Assembly: GCF_902459765.1 (NCBI RefSeq) | Contig: NZ_CABPSP010000001.1 | Span: 558,001-622,000, forward strand | DNA length: 64,000 nt | Origin: Pandoraea anapnoica | GTDB lineage: Bacteria > Pseudomonadota > Gammaproteobacteria > Burkholderiales > Burkholderiaceae | Direction of reading: 5' to 3' | Shown: in pieces, positions 34,468 through 43,042 of the stretch | How positions within the stretch are numbered: the first letter of the stretch is position 1 | How the letters are laid out: each line of letters begins with the position of its first letter | The notes under the pieces: model-generated | Databases searched by the model: none | Told to the model about the DNA's origin: nothing | The model's input: the letters and a program-made list of their open reading frames with translations, nothing else | Position numbers and translations under genes: made by a program

Positions 34468-34941
34468 TCAGGCGGACGTCGAAATGCCGACCGTCTGACC
34501 TTGATGGCGCGACATGATGTCCAGCGCCTGTTGCAAGCGCTTCGCGTTGGCCGGATCGTTCAGCGAGAGAGCGCCCGCGATGCCCTCACGTGCACGCTGC
34601 GCAAAGTCGATGCGCTCCGGGTCGAGCTCTGCCGGAATCTCGGCGCTGCCATCGACCGGCACCTTCATCGTCATCGCCATGAACGGCGAGCTATCGTCGA
34701 GCGACATCTGGCCGCTGCGAATCTGATCGTTAGCCCAGTCGCGCATCTGCTGACGTGTCATGTTGCCGAAGTCGATCTGACGAGTGGTCTGTTGCGCGTC
34801 GGCGTTCGCTTTGACAGGCTGTTGCGTCTTTTCGGCGAGTACGGCACGAAACGAATCGATGTCGGTGCGGCCATGCCCTGAAGCTATGCCCGACGACGCG
34901 CGTCCGGTGAGCGCCTGTGTGATTCCGTTATCGATCTTCAT
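34468..34941 (-). CDS. Small soluble protein of unknown function
   Basis: A 157-residue polar protein with no signal peptide or membrane helix. I do not recognise the family with certainty. Visible features are a Ser/Gly/Thr-rich N-terminus, a conserved-looking core MTRQQMRDWANDQIRSGQMS followed by LDDSSPFMAMTMKVP, and a helical C-terminus. It is convergent with tauR and has no obvious operon partner. The codon pattern looks genuine and the frame is uninterrupted, so it is kept as a gene. Confidence 0.7.
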   Translation of the reverse strand: MKIDNGITQALTGRASSGIASGHGRTDIDSFRAVLAEKTQQPVKANADAQQTTRQIDFGNMTRQQMRDWANDQIRSGQMSLDDSSPFMAMTMKVPVDGSAEIPAELDPERIDFAQRAREGIAGALSLNDPANAKRLQQALDIMSRHQGQTVGISTSA

Positions 34942-35038
34942 GGGGGAATGTCAGTCATCCTAACGGTGAGAATTTCACAGATTCAGCACTATGTGGATGT
35001 GACGGTATCCATTCCCTCATGTTTCGTCAATTAAAACG

Positions 35039-35668
35039 TCACGGCGTGCCATTGCGTCCGTAAAGGCGGAAGCCTTCACGTTCGGACAAGGTTTCGTAGT
35101 AGACCGACACGGCCTCCAATTGCGGACGCTCGATCGGCACGCTGAACCAGCGATGCACCGACAGGCCGACGGGGATGTCGGCGAGCGTGAAGTTGTCGCC
35201 GCTCACGAAGGCCTGCGTCGTTTGCAACTGACGGTCGAGCACGCGCATGAAGTCGTTCCAGCGCGCAGTGTTGGTGGCGAGCGCCTGCGGATCGTCGTAG
35301 CCGGGTGAGCGACGAATCAGCGACAGGAAAGAGTACTTCCACGCCGGGTTCAGGTCGGACGACTGCCAGTCGATCCACTGATCGACGCGGGCACGTTTGC
35401 GGGGGTCGACGGGATAAAGGTCCGTGCGTTCACGCGACGCGGCGAGATAACGCAGGATGCTGTTCGACTCCCAGAGAACGAAGCCCCCGTCTTCGATCAC
35501 CGGCACCATCAGATTCGGATTGAGCGCCGCAAACTCCGGGCTATCGAGCTTGCGCGAGTTGTCGCCGTTGCCCCACGGTTCGTTGGTGAATGGAATGCCA
35601 AGCTCATGAGCGAGCCACAACACCTTGCGTACGTTGATGGAAGCGGGTCTGCCGAGAATGCGGAGCAC
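35039..35668 (-). CDS. Glutathione S-transferase
   Basis: A 209-residue cytosolic GST. The thioredoxin-like N-terminal domain begins MLRILGRPASINVRKVLWLA, where the Ser/Asn pair is the probable glutathione-activating site, and contains the conserved cis-Pro VPVIEDGGFVLWESNSILRY. The C-terminal all-helical domain has the N-capping motif FTLADIPVG. It stands alone between an unknown gene and the porin operon, 105 nt from the latter. It may serve a detoxification role; no substrate is inferred. Confidence 0.92.
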   Translation of the reverse strand: MLRILGRPASINVRKVLWLAHELGIPFTNEPWGNGDNSRKLDSPEFAALNPNLMVPVIEDGGFVLWESNSILRYLAASRERTDLYPVDPRKRARVDQWIDWQSSDLNPAWKYSFLSLIRRSPGYDDPQALATNTARWNDFMRVLDRQLQTTQAFVSGDNFTLADIPVGLSVHRWFSVPIERPQLEAVSVYYETLSEREGFRLYGRNGTP

Positions 35669-35773
35669 GGAAATCCTTCATCGGTGGGAGGAGTGACCAG
35701 ATTCTAGTCACGCCGCCACCTCAATAACAGATACAGATTCGCCACTTCCCGGCCAGAACAGTTCGGCGTCCTG

Positions 35774-36835
35774 TCAGAAGGTATGACGCAGCCCCAGCGA
35801 GACCCCGACCTTGCTACCGTAGGTGCCTTGCGAGGCGATCAGCGTGTATTTGCCGCTGATGTTGTTGTGATCGACTTCCAGATAGACGTCCGTGCGCTTG
35901 CTCAACTGGTAATCGGCCATACCGTAGACGGCGGTACGTTTGCCGCCCGGTTGCGCCTGCCAGTCGACGAATCCGCCGACCCCAAGCGTCAGCGCAGGCA
36001 GCGGGTTGTAGCTCAGGCCGAGCAGCATGACATTGTTGCGCGTCTCGACTTCGGTCAGTTGGCTGTGCAGGTAGCCTGCCGTCGCCCGCCATGCGCCGAA
36101 CGCCGCGCCCGTTGAGAAGCCGAACGTGTTGCGCGACTGCGTGCCGTCCGCCGATGTCAGGCGCTGGTAAAGCAGCGTGCCGTTGACTCCACCCGCCGTA
36201 TAACCGGCCGTCACCCCCACCCCCGAGTTCGCATGCGTATCGCTCGCGGCGTTGCCGAACGTGTAGGCCGTGCCCAGCGAGAAGCCACCGGCGTCGAGCG
36301 TGTACTTAACGGTGTTGTCGAGTCGGCTGCCGACATAGTTGCTCGCGACGATCAGAGTATCGAGGTTCGGATTGTTGAAGATCTGTGCTGCGCCCATCGC
36401 CGTATAGCCCACGCTGTACTGACGGCCGACCGATAACGCGCCGTAGCTGCCGCGCACGCCGACGAACGCCTGGCGGCCGAACAGCCGTCCCGCGCCGTTG
36501 GACGACGCCTGTCCGAAGCCCGCGCTCTTCGTGCCTTGCAACGACGTGCCGTCGTCGAGACTGAAACCGCTCTCCAGCACGAAGAACGTCTCCAGATCCG
36601 GTGCAAGTTTCTCCGTGCCCTTGATGCCCCAGCGCGACCCGGTAAACGAGCCTTGCGAGGCACTGAACAGCTTGCCATCGCTCGCGTTGGCATTGGTCTC
36701 GTAGCGGATGGCCGTGTCGATCAAACCATAAAGAGTGACTTCGGCGTGCGCACTCGCGGAGGCAAGTAGCAGCGGCGAGGCAAAGGACAGGCAGGCCGCG
36801 GCGTACCCGAGGCGGCGTCGTGTTGCGAAAGGCAT
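35774..36835 (-). CDS. Gram-negative general porin
   Basis: A 353-residue outer-membrane beta-barrel porin of the betaproteobacterial OmpC-like type. A Sec signal peptide is clear (MPFATRRRLGYAAACLSFA, then a hydrophobic core and cleavage at SAHA-EVTLYG). The mature protein starts EVTLYGLIDTAIRYETNANA, has the loop-3-like GRLFGRQAFVGVRG, and ends in the C-terminal Phe (GLRHTF) required for BAM assembly. It follows the thioesterase gene by 44 nt on the same strand, so it is probably the outer-membrane entry for the substrate of the acyl-CoA cluster. Confidence 0.92.
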   Translation of the reverse strand: MPFATRRRLGYAAACLSFASPLLLASASAHAEVTLYGLIDTAIRYETNANASDGKLFSASQGSFTGSRWGIKGTEKLAPDLETFFVLESGFSLDDGTSLQGTKSAGFGQASSNGAGRLFGRQAFVGVRGSYGALSVGRQYSVGYTAMGAAQIFNNPNLDTLIVASNYVGSRLDNTVKYTLDAGGFSLGTAYTFGNAASDTHANSGVGVTAGYTAGGVNGTLLYQRLTSADGTQSRNTFGFSTGAAFGAWRATAGYLHSQLTEVETRNNVMLLGLSYNPLPALTLGVGGFVDWQAQPGGKRTAVYGMADYQLSKRTDVYLEVDHNNISGKYTLIASQGTYGSKVGVSLGLRHTF

Positions 36836-36879
36836 GAAACGTGTCTCCGATGTGGTTTTTGTGGTGTTGCGGTGGTGGA

Positions 36880-37302
36880 TCAGGCGGGTGGTGCGGCAGT
36901 CCGCGTTGCGACGGCAAACACGGCGCTGGCGGTAGCGAGCGGGCGGCCTTGCGCGTCGAGCACTTCGGCCTCGCAGAACGCGAGCGTGCGGCCGCTGCGG
37001 CGCACCCGTGCGTGTGCGGTGATTCGCCCGCGTGCGGGGCGCAGGTAGTTGATCGTGAGGCTGGCGGTGCCGAGGTTGTCGAACGCACCGCTCGCACGCG
37101 TGGCCACGCCCATCGCCGTGTCCAGCAGCGCCGCAATCAGGCCGCCGTGCGCGTTGCCGTGACGATTCGTATGCCGGTCGAGCACATCGCAGGCGAGTAC
37201 GGCCGTGCCGTCTCCGGCGTCGACGAGTGCGAATCCGTTATCGAGACAGAACTGCGATTCGATGCGCAGTTCGCGGTCGAGGTCGGCGGCGTCCCGGCTC
37301 AT
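36880..37302 (-). CDS. PaaI-type hotdog thioesterase
   Basis: A 140-residue hotdog-fold acyl-CoA thioesterase. The family core NRHGNAHGGLIAALLDTAMG carries the usual HGG(x)4 D catalytic arrangement, and LTINYLRPARGRITAHARV follows. It starts in an ATGA overlap with the lyase gene (37299-37302), so the two are translated together. It probably releases CoA from pathway intermediates or dead-end acyl-CoA esters. Confidence 0.88.
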   Translation of the reverse strand: MSRDAADLDRELRIESQFCLDNGFALVDAGDGTAVLACDVLDRHTNRHGNAHGGLIAALLDTAMGVATRASGAFDNLGTASLTINYLRPARGRITAHARVRRSGRTLAFCEAEVLDAQGRPLATASAVFAVATRTAAPPA

Positions 37303-38255
37303 TTCGTCGTCGCCGGACTGGCGCTTAGCTTCGGACGCAACATCGGATTGAGACCGGTGCGGGCCACGCGGCTCGCCAACTGGCGACCGAGCGCCGTCTC
37401 ACAGGCTTGCGAGGCCGCCATCATGGCCGTCAGATCGATGCCGGTGTCGACGCCCATCGTTTCAAGCACGTTGACGAAGTCCTCCGTGCAGACGTTGCCG
37501 GTCACTCCACCGCCGTATTGCACCTTCGCGGGATGGCCGCCCGTGCCGCCAAAGGCGACGTCGAAGTGAGTCACGCCTGCTTCGAGCGCGGCGAGGTAGT
37601 TGACGATGCCGGTGCCGCGGGTGTCGTGAAAGTGCGCGATGGCGTGGACGTCCGGGAACGACGACAGCATCTGCGCGAACAGCGCCTTCGTCGACGCCTG
37701 CGTCGCCACGCCGATGGTGTCGCCGAGCGTGATGTATTTCACACCGAGCGATGCGAAGCGCGCCACATCTTCCATGACGCTGGCCGGATCGATCACGCCT
37801 TCAAAGGGACAGCCGAACGCCACGGAAATCGTACCGACCAGACGGAAACGGCCTTGCGCCGCTTTCGCCATCGCTTCGACGCGAAGCCACTGACCCGCAC
37901 GCGACTGCTTGAGGTTGCGCTCCGAGTGAGAATCGCTCGCCGAGACCAGCAGGCTGATTTCGTTGACGCCGATCCCGGCGTCGAGATCGGTCAGCGCGCG
38001 CTCGACGGCGCGCGTGTTGGCACACGTCGCCTTGTAGTGAACGCCATCGACGCGCGGCAGCACGGCGAGCAACTCGCTCGCGTCGGCAAACTGCGGCACC
38101 ACGGTCGGATTGGAGTAGGACGTGGCTTCCACGCGACGAAATCCGGCGCGCGCGAACTGATCGATCAGGTCGCGTTTGGTGTCGGTGGAGAGGAACGCGG
38201 TCTCGTGCTGCAGGCCGTCGCGGGCGAAGCATTCGCACAGGATCAGATCGGACAT
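37299..38255 (-). CDS. Hydroxymethylglutaryl-CoA lyase-like protein
   Basis: A 318-residue TIM-barrel lyase of the HMG-CoA lyase/DRE-TIM family. The N-terminal CECFARDGLQHE supplies the Arg-Asp pair, and IAHFHDTRGTGIVNYLAALE carries the metal-binding His-x-His. The loop that in HMG-CoA lyases reads GLGGCPYA, with the catalytic Cys, reads GGTGGHPA here, so the Cys is replaced by His. The upstream start at 38300 is possible, but 38255 aligns with family starts. It heads the lyase-thioesterase-porin unit and is divergent from the hydratase genes. It probably cleaves a 3-hydroxyacyl-CoA, but not necessarily HMG-CoA. Confidence 0.85.
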   Translation of the reverse strand: MSDLILCECFARDGLQHETAFLSTDTKRDLIDQFARAGFRRVEATSYSNPTVVPQFADASELLAVLPRVDGVHYKATCANTRAVERALTDLDAGIGVNEISLLVSASDSHSERNLKQSRAGQWLRVEAMAKAAQGRFRLVGTISVAFGCPFEGVIDPASVMEDVARFASLGVKYITLGDTIGVATQASTKALFAQMLSSFPDVHAIAHFHDTRGTGIVNYLAALEAGVTHFDVAFGGTGGHPAKVQYGGGVTGNVCTEDFVNVLETMGVDTGIDLTAMMAASQACETALGRQLASRVARTGLNPMLRPKLSASPATTK

Positions 38256-38311
38256 GACATGCGGCGCTGCGCGCCAGAAGTGAGTTCGGATGGAGCGCAT
38301 GAAATCATTTA

Positions 38312-38335
38312 ATGTGATGCAATGTCAAATAATTT
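38312..38335 (-). promoter_or_regulatory. MarR-operator-like 24-bp sequence, copy A (upstream of lyase)
   Basis: Read on the minus strand it is AAATTATTTGACATTGCATC followed by ACAT. It matches the sequence at 45098-45121 in 21 of 24 positions and includes a TTGACA -35-like hexamer. It lies 57-80 nt upstream of the lyase start. Confidence 0.6.
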
Positions 38336-38364
38336 ATAAATCGACGCACAAGGGGTTTCCCGTA

Positions 38365-38380
38365 AATTATTCGAATAATT
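38365..38380. promoter_or_regulatory. 16-bp perfect palindrome AATTATTCGAATAATT
   Basis: A perfect 16-bp palindrome in the divergent region between the lyase and hydratase genes. An ATTCG...CGAAT pair follows at about 38388-38405. Likely a regulator site; which protein binds is not known. Confidence 0.45.
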
Positions 38381-38513
38381 GCGGTGTATTCGAAGGTTCC
38401 GAACGAATATTGGATTATTTTGTTTGACGACGTCACATTTTGTGGATTAGGCTAGCCGCGATACCTTGTCTCACCTCTGGCTGATGAATCCGATGTCCCG
38501 AACCTCCCGAAAC

Positions 38514-39275
38514 ATGCCGTATCCCGACTCCCTGTTGATCGAAGATCGCGGCGCTGTACGCGTGATCACGATGAATCGCCCCGACAAGCGCAACGCGCTG
38601 AACAACGAACTGACGCAGGCGCTGCTGGCGGCGTTGCGTGAGGCCGATGCCGATCCCGAAGTGAACGCCATCGTGCTCGCCGGTGCAGGACAGAGCTTCT
38701 GTGCCGGGGCCGACGTCAAGGAATTCGGCGGCTTCGTGGCGGGCGGCAGCGATGCCGACGCCGCGCAGGCCGCGCTCAAGCGTGCGCACCTCACCACGTC
38801 GCTGCATCGGGCGTTCGTCGAGATCGGCACGCCGGTCGTCGGTGCGGCGCAGGGCTATGCAATGGGGGGCGGCGCGGGACTGGCGCTGGCGTGCGATCTG
38901 CTCGTGGTGGGCGAGAGCCTCAAGCTCGGCTATCCGGAACTGAAGCACGGCATCGTGGCGGCCATCGTGATGGCGAATCTGGTGCGTCAGGTGGGCCGCA
39001 AGACGGCGTTCGAGCTGGTGTCGACAGGCGATACCGTCGACGCGTCGCGCGCGCTGGCGCTGGGCCTTGCCAATCGTGTCAGCCCCGACAGCGCGCTGGT
39101 CGACGACGCCGTGGCGCTTGCCGCGCGTCTGGCAGACTACGATCCGGTGTCGATGACGGCGACCAAGCGTCTGTTCCATCGCGTGGCGGATTTGCCGCTT
39201 ACGCAGGCGTTCGACGTCTCGCTCGATACGAACCTGATGATGCGCAGCTTCCCCAAGCGCGCCCCGAAGCCGTGA
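38514..39275 (+). CDS. Enoyl-CoA hydratase/isomerase (first)
   Basis: A 253-residue crotonase-fold protein when started at 38514; upstream in-frame starts (38484, 38493) cannot be excluded because no ribosome site is clear. The oxyanion-hole segments are AGAGQSFCAGADVKEFGG and QGYAMGGGAGLALACDLLV, and the C-terminal half contains GYPELKHGIVAAIVMANLV. It opens the right-hand arm of the acyl-CoA cluster and is followed by the CoA-transferase gene within 10 nt. Expected reaction: hydration or isomerisation of an enoyl-CoA intermediate. Confidence 0.85.
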   Translation: MPYPDSLLIEDRGAVRVITMNRPDKRNALNNELTQALLAALREADADPEVNAIVLAGAGQSFCAGADVKEFGGFVAGGSDADAAQAALKRAHLTTSLHRAFVEIGTPVVGAAQGYAMGGGAGLALACDLLVVGESLKLGYPELKHGIVAAIVMANLVRQVGRKTAFELVSTGDTVDASRALALGLANRVSPDSALVDDAVALAARLADYDPVSMTATKRLFHRVADLPLTQAFDVSLDTNLMMRSFPKRAPKP

Positions 39276-39283
39276 GCGCACCG

Positions 39284-40465
39284 ATGAAGCCGCTGGCGGG
39301 CGTGACCATCCTCGAACTGGCGCGCGTGCTGGCGTGCCCGTTCGCCGACATGATCCTGGCGGAACTGGGCGCGACGGTCATCAAGATCGAGCAACCGGGC
39401 AGCGGGGACGAGACACGTACGTTCGAGCCGAAAGTCGGCGACGAGTCGGCGTACTACTTCGCCTGCAACCGCAGCAAGCAGTCCGTGACGGCGAACATGA
39501 AGACGGAAGCGGGGCGCGCGATCATTCGCGAGCTGGCGTCGCGTGCCGATGTGCTGCTGGAGAACTTCCCCGTCGGTACCCTCAAGCGCTACGGCCTCGA
39601 TCAGGCGGCGATGCGCGAGGCCAATCCGAAACTCATCTACGTCTCGTGCACGGGATTCGGTCAGTCCGGCCCGTACGCGAAACGCAAGGGCTATGACACC
39701 GTCTTTCAGGCGATGGGCGGGCTGATGAGTCTGACGGGCGAGCGAGGCGGCGGTCCGGTCAAGCCGGGGCTGCCGATCGCCGATCTGTCGTCGGGCCTGT
39801 GGATCGCGATTGCGATTCTCAGTGCCTTGCAGGGGCGCACGCAAACGGGCGCAGGCTGCCACGTCGATTTCTCGATGCTCGACGGTCAGGTCAGTCTGCT
39901 AACTCTGGCCGCTGGCCGTTACTTCGCGTTGGGTGAGGTGCCGCCGCGTCTGGGAACGGAGCATCCGGGACGTGTGCCGTCAGCCACGTTTGAGTGCAGC
40001 GACGGGGCCTACGTCCACATCACGTGCAGCGATCAACACTGGCTGCCGTTGTGCGAGTTGCTCGGCCTCGACGAGCTGGCGGCCGACACCACGCTGTCGA
40101 CCAATGCGGGCCGTGTCGAGCATCGCGACCGCCTGATGGCGGTGCTGACGGCTGCCATCGCTGGCAGAACGCGTCGCGAGTTGTGCGATGCGTGCGACGC
40201 CGCCGGTGTCCCCGCAGGCCCGATCCAGCATGTTGACGAAGTGCTCGCCGATCCGCACGTGCTGGCGCGCGGCATGGTGGGCGAGTTCGAACATCCGTCC
40301 ATCGGCAAGTTCGGCGCGCTGCCGGTGCCGTTCAAGTTCGACGGCTTTGCCGATCCCGAAGTGGGACGTCCGCCGTTGCTGGGTGAGCACACTGAGCAGG
40401 TGCTGGCGACGCTCGGTTATGACCCGGCGCAAATCGCGGATTTGCGTCGCGAAGGCGCCATCTGA
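39284..40465 (+). CDS. CaiB/BaiF-family CoA-transferase
   Basis: A 393-residue family III CoA-transferase. It starts KPLAGVTILELARVLACPFA and contains VIKIEQPGSGDETR and CNRSKQSVTANMKTEAGR; the catalytic Asp is expected in VDFSMLDGQVSLL. A GTG at 39272 that overlaps the previous stop codon is an alternative start. It moves CoA from a donor (for example succinyl-CoA) to the substrate acid. Together with the separate acyl-CoA ligase downstream, the cluster has two independent activation routes. Confidence 0.92.
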   Translation: MKPLAGVTILELARVLACPFADMILAELGATVIKIEQPGSGDETRTFEPKVGDESAYYFACNRSKQSVTANMKTEAGRAIIRELASRADVLLENFPVGTLKRYGLDQAAMREANPKLIYVSCTGFGQSGPYAKRKGYDTVFQAMGGLMSLTGERGGGPVKPGLPIADLSSGLWIAIAILSALQGRTQTGAGCHVDFSMLDGQVSLLTLAAGRYFALGEVPPRLGTEHPGRVPSATFECSDGAYVHITCSDQHWLPLCELLGLDELAADTTLSTNAGRVEHRDRLMAVLTAAIAGRTRRELCDACDAAGVPAGPIQHVDEVLADPHVLARGMVGEFEHPSIGKFGALPVPFKFDGFADPEVGRPPLLGEHTEQVLATLGYDPAQIADLRREGAI

Positions 40466-40493
40466 ATTCGATTCGACGTTAGGAAAGACAAGC

Positions 40494-41303
40494 ATGAAAA
40501 GTTGGGAGACATTAGAGATCGTGCGTCAGGACGCGGTCGTCGAAGTCGTGCTGAACCGGCCGCAGCAGCGCAACGCGCTGAACGCCGCGATGTGCGACGA
40601 ACTGCGCGCCACCGTTCAGGCATTGCGCGGCGACGACTCGGTACGCTGCGTGATCGTTCGCGCCAACGGGCCGGTGTTCTGCGCGGGGGCGGATCTGAAG
40701 GAGCGTCAGGGCATGAGTCTTGACGATGTGCGCGCGCGCCGTATCAAGGCGTTTGCCGCTTACGACGCCATCGAGCAGATCGGCAAGCCGTGCATCGCGC
40801 TTGTGGAAGGTCCGGCTATCGGGTCGGGCGGCGAGATCGCCATGGCATGCGACTTCATCGTCGCGACCGATGCCGCCGCATTCCGCACTCCCGAAGCGCT
40901 TTGGGGGACGGTCGGCGCCACGCAGCGCATGCCGCGCGCTGTGGGAAAGCGTCTTGCCAAAGACATGGCCTTCACCGGTCGCACGTTGTCGGCGCAGGAA
41001 GCGCGCGAGGCCGGGTTGGTGTCGCGCATCGTGCCAGCGGACGGCGCGCTGGACGCCGTGCGTGTGATGGCGCAGACGATTGCCGCTGCGCCGCCGCTGG
41101 CGATGCGTCTCACGAAGGATTGCATCGACCGTGGCGTTGAGACGGACCCCGCCGGTGCGCTCGCCATCGAGCTGCTCGCCATCGACACGTTGCTGCAAAG
41201 TCCCGATTGGGGCAGCAAGATCGCGCGCTTCGGCAGTGGCACGAGCAACGACGTCGATCATGCGGCAAACCAGGATACGAAGCAGGGAGGCGGTCATGCC
41301 TGA
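40494..41303 (+). CDS. Enoyl-CoA hydratase/isomerase (second)
   Basis: A 269-residue crotonase-superfamily protein. Oxyanion-hole segments are ANGPVFCAGADLKERQG and VEGPAIGSGGEIAMACDFIV. It differs clearly from the first hydratase, so the two likely act on different intermediates. An AGGAAAG ribosome site precedes the ATG. Its stop overlaps the start of the ligase gene by 8 nt. The C-terminal tail of about 15 residues is polar and probably unstructured. Confidence 0.9.
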   Translation: MKSWETLEIVRQDAVVEVVLNRPQQRNALNAAMCDELRATVQALRGDDSVRCVIVRANGPVFCAGADLKERQGMSLDDVRARRIKAFAAYDAIEQIGKPCIALVEGPAIGSGGEIAMACDFIVATDAAAFRTPEALWGTVGATQRMPRAVGKRLAKDMAFTGRTLSAQEAREAGLVSRIVPADGALDAVRVMAQTIAAAPPLAMRLTKDCIDRGVETDPAGALAIELLAIDTLLQSPDWGSKIARFGSGTSNDVDHAANQDTKQGGGHA

Positions 41304-42963
41304 AGTTCATGATGTGGGCCACGAAAGCTACGCCAGCCAGTTCGGGCTCCAAGGGCCGGTCACGCTGCCCGCCGTTCTTGAGGCGCGTGCGCGTGCAACG
41401 CCGGGAGCCGAAGCGCTGGTGATCGAAGGCGAGCGTGTCGACTATCGCACCTTGAGTGAGCGCGTCGCGCAGGCGGCCGCGCGCATGGTGCATCTCGGCG
41501 TTCGGCACGGCGAGCATGTCGGCATTCTGATGGGCAACTCGGTGGATTGGGTGGTGCTGTTTTACGCGGCGGCATCGATCGGTGCGGTCGCCGTACCCGT
41601 CAACACCCGATTCAAGTCCGACGAGCTGAACTACTGCCTGAGTCAGGGTGACGTGCGCGTGCTGTTCTATGTCGACACGTTCCTCAACATCGACTACACG
41701 AGCCTGCTGCGCGGTGTTGAGCCCGCCTTCGATGCGCAATTGCCGGGCGACTCTCTGCCGCTGCTGCGTCGCGCCGTGATGGTGGGCGATAGCGCGCGAG
41801 GTTTGCCGGAAGGTGTCGAGCATTTCGACGCATTGCTGGACACGCCTGCGTTGCGTGACGAAGTCGCGCGCCGCTCGGCGGCAGTCTCGCCCGACGACGT
41901 GCTGCTGATTCAGTACACCTCTGGCACGACGTCGTTCCCGAAGGGCGTGTTGCTACGTCATCGCAACATGCTGATGAATGCCGCCGCGTCGGCGCAGCGC
42001 ATCGGTGTGCGTGCCGATGACCGCTACTTCAGCGTGCGTCCGTTCTTCCATGTGGCGGGCACGACGATGTCGCTGCTCGTCTCGCTGGTGACGGGGGCAT
42101 GTCTGTTGTCGGTGCCATCGTTCGATGTGGCGCGTGTGCTGACCATTCTCGATGAAGAGCGCTGCACGCTGACGTCCGGCAACGACACGATTTTCCTGAT
42201 GATGATGGGCCACCCCGAATTCCGTCGCGAGCGCATTCACCTGCGTGGCGGTTGGGCGGCGGCGGGGCCGGAAATCATGCAGAAGATTCACGACGTGATG
42301 GGCGTGCCTTACATGGTCGGCGCGTATGGGCAATCGGAAGCGTCGCCCAACGTGGTGCTCAACGATTGGCGCGATCCGCTCGAATTGCGCGTGGGCGGAT
42401 GGGCGAGCCCGCATCCCGGTATCGAGATTCGCACGGTGTCCCCGGAGACGGGCGACGTGCTCGGTGCGGACGAACCCGGCGAGATTCAGGTGCGCGGCTG
42501 GAGCGTGATGAAAGGCTATTACAACAAGCCGAAGGAGACGGCGCAGGCCTTCAGCGACGATGGCTGGCTGCGCACGGGCGATCTCGGTGTGATTGACGGC
42601 GAAGGGCGCATGCGCATGCTCGGCCGTCTGAAGGATGTGTTCCGCGTCGGTGGCGAGAACGTGGCGCCCGCCGAAGTGGAAGAGACCCTGTTCACGCATC
42701 CGGCGGTGCAACTGGCGCAGGTCGTGGGGGTGCCGGATGCCCGTCTGGGCGAAGTGCCTGCGGCGTTCGTGGTGCTGCGCCCCGGAGCGGACGTCACGAG
42801 CGAGGCGCTGATCGACTGGTGTCGCGCGCGTGCGGCGAATTTCAAGGTGCCGAGATACCTGCGATTCGTCGATTCGTTCGACGGCATCGGCATGACGGGT
42901 AGCTCGAAAGTGCAGAAGAACAAGCTGCGCGATTACGCGATTCGGGAGTTCGGTTTGTCCTGA
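41296..42963 (+). CDS. Acyl-CoA synthetase (AMP-forming)
   Basis: A 555-residue adenylate-forming acyl-CoA ligase. The P-loop YTSGTTSFPKG, the A5-like GAYGQSEASPN, the A7 block GWLRTGDLG and the A8 hinge GRLKDVFRVGGENVAPAEVE are in order. The catalytic C-terminal Lys is expected in SSKVQKNKLR. GGGAGG lies 6-11 nt before the ATG. It activates a carboxylic acid for the hydratases and the lyase-like protein of the cluster. Aromatic or medium-chain acids are typical for this subgroup, but the substrate cannot be fixed. Confidence 0.92.
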   Translation: MPEVHDVGHESYASQFGLQGPVTLPAVLEARARATPGAEALVIEGERVDYRTLSERVAQAAARMVHLGVRHGEHVGILMGNSVDWVVLFYAAASIGAVAVPVNTRFKSDELNYCLSQGDVRVLFYVDTFLNIDYTSLLRGVEPAFDAQLPGDSLPLLRRAVMVGDSARGLPEGVEHFDALLDTPALRDEVARRSAAVSPDDVLLIQYTSGTTSFPKGVLLRHRNMLMNAAASAQRIGVRADDRYFSVRPFFHVAGTTMSLLVSLVTGACLLSVPSFDVARVLTILDEERCTLTSGNDTIFLMMMGHPEFRRERIHLRGGWAAAGPEIMQKIHDVMGVPYMVGAYGQSEASPNVVLNDWRDPLELRVGGWASPHPGIEIRTVSPETGDVLGADEPGEIQVRGWSVMKGYYNKPKETAQAFSDDGWLRTGDLGVIDGEGRMRMLGRLKDVFRVGGENVAPAEVEETLFTHPAVQLAQVVGVPDARLGEVPAAFVVLRPGADVTSEALIDWCRARAANFKVPRYLRFVDSFDGIGMTGSSKVQKNKLRDYAIREFGLS

Positions 42964-43042
42964 CACCTGACGGCGGGACGTCGATGGACACGACGTCCGC
43001 CCCACGACCGAACCTCATCAAAAAATCAAGATTGGAGGAGAC

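Noticed and set aside
42972-43001. Hairpin with a bulge between the ligase and MFS genes
   Set aside because: No T tract and within an apparent operon; may be only a processing or chance structure.
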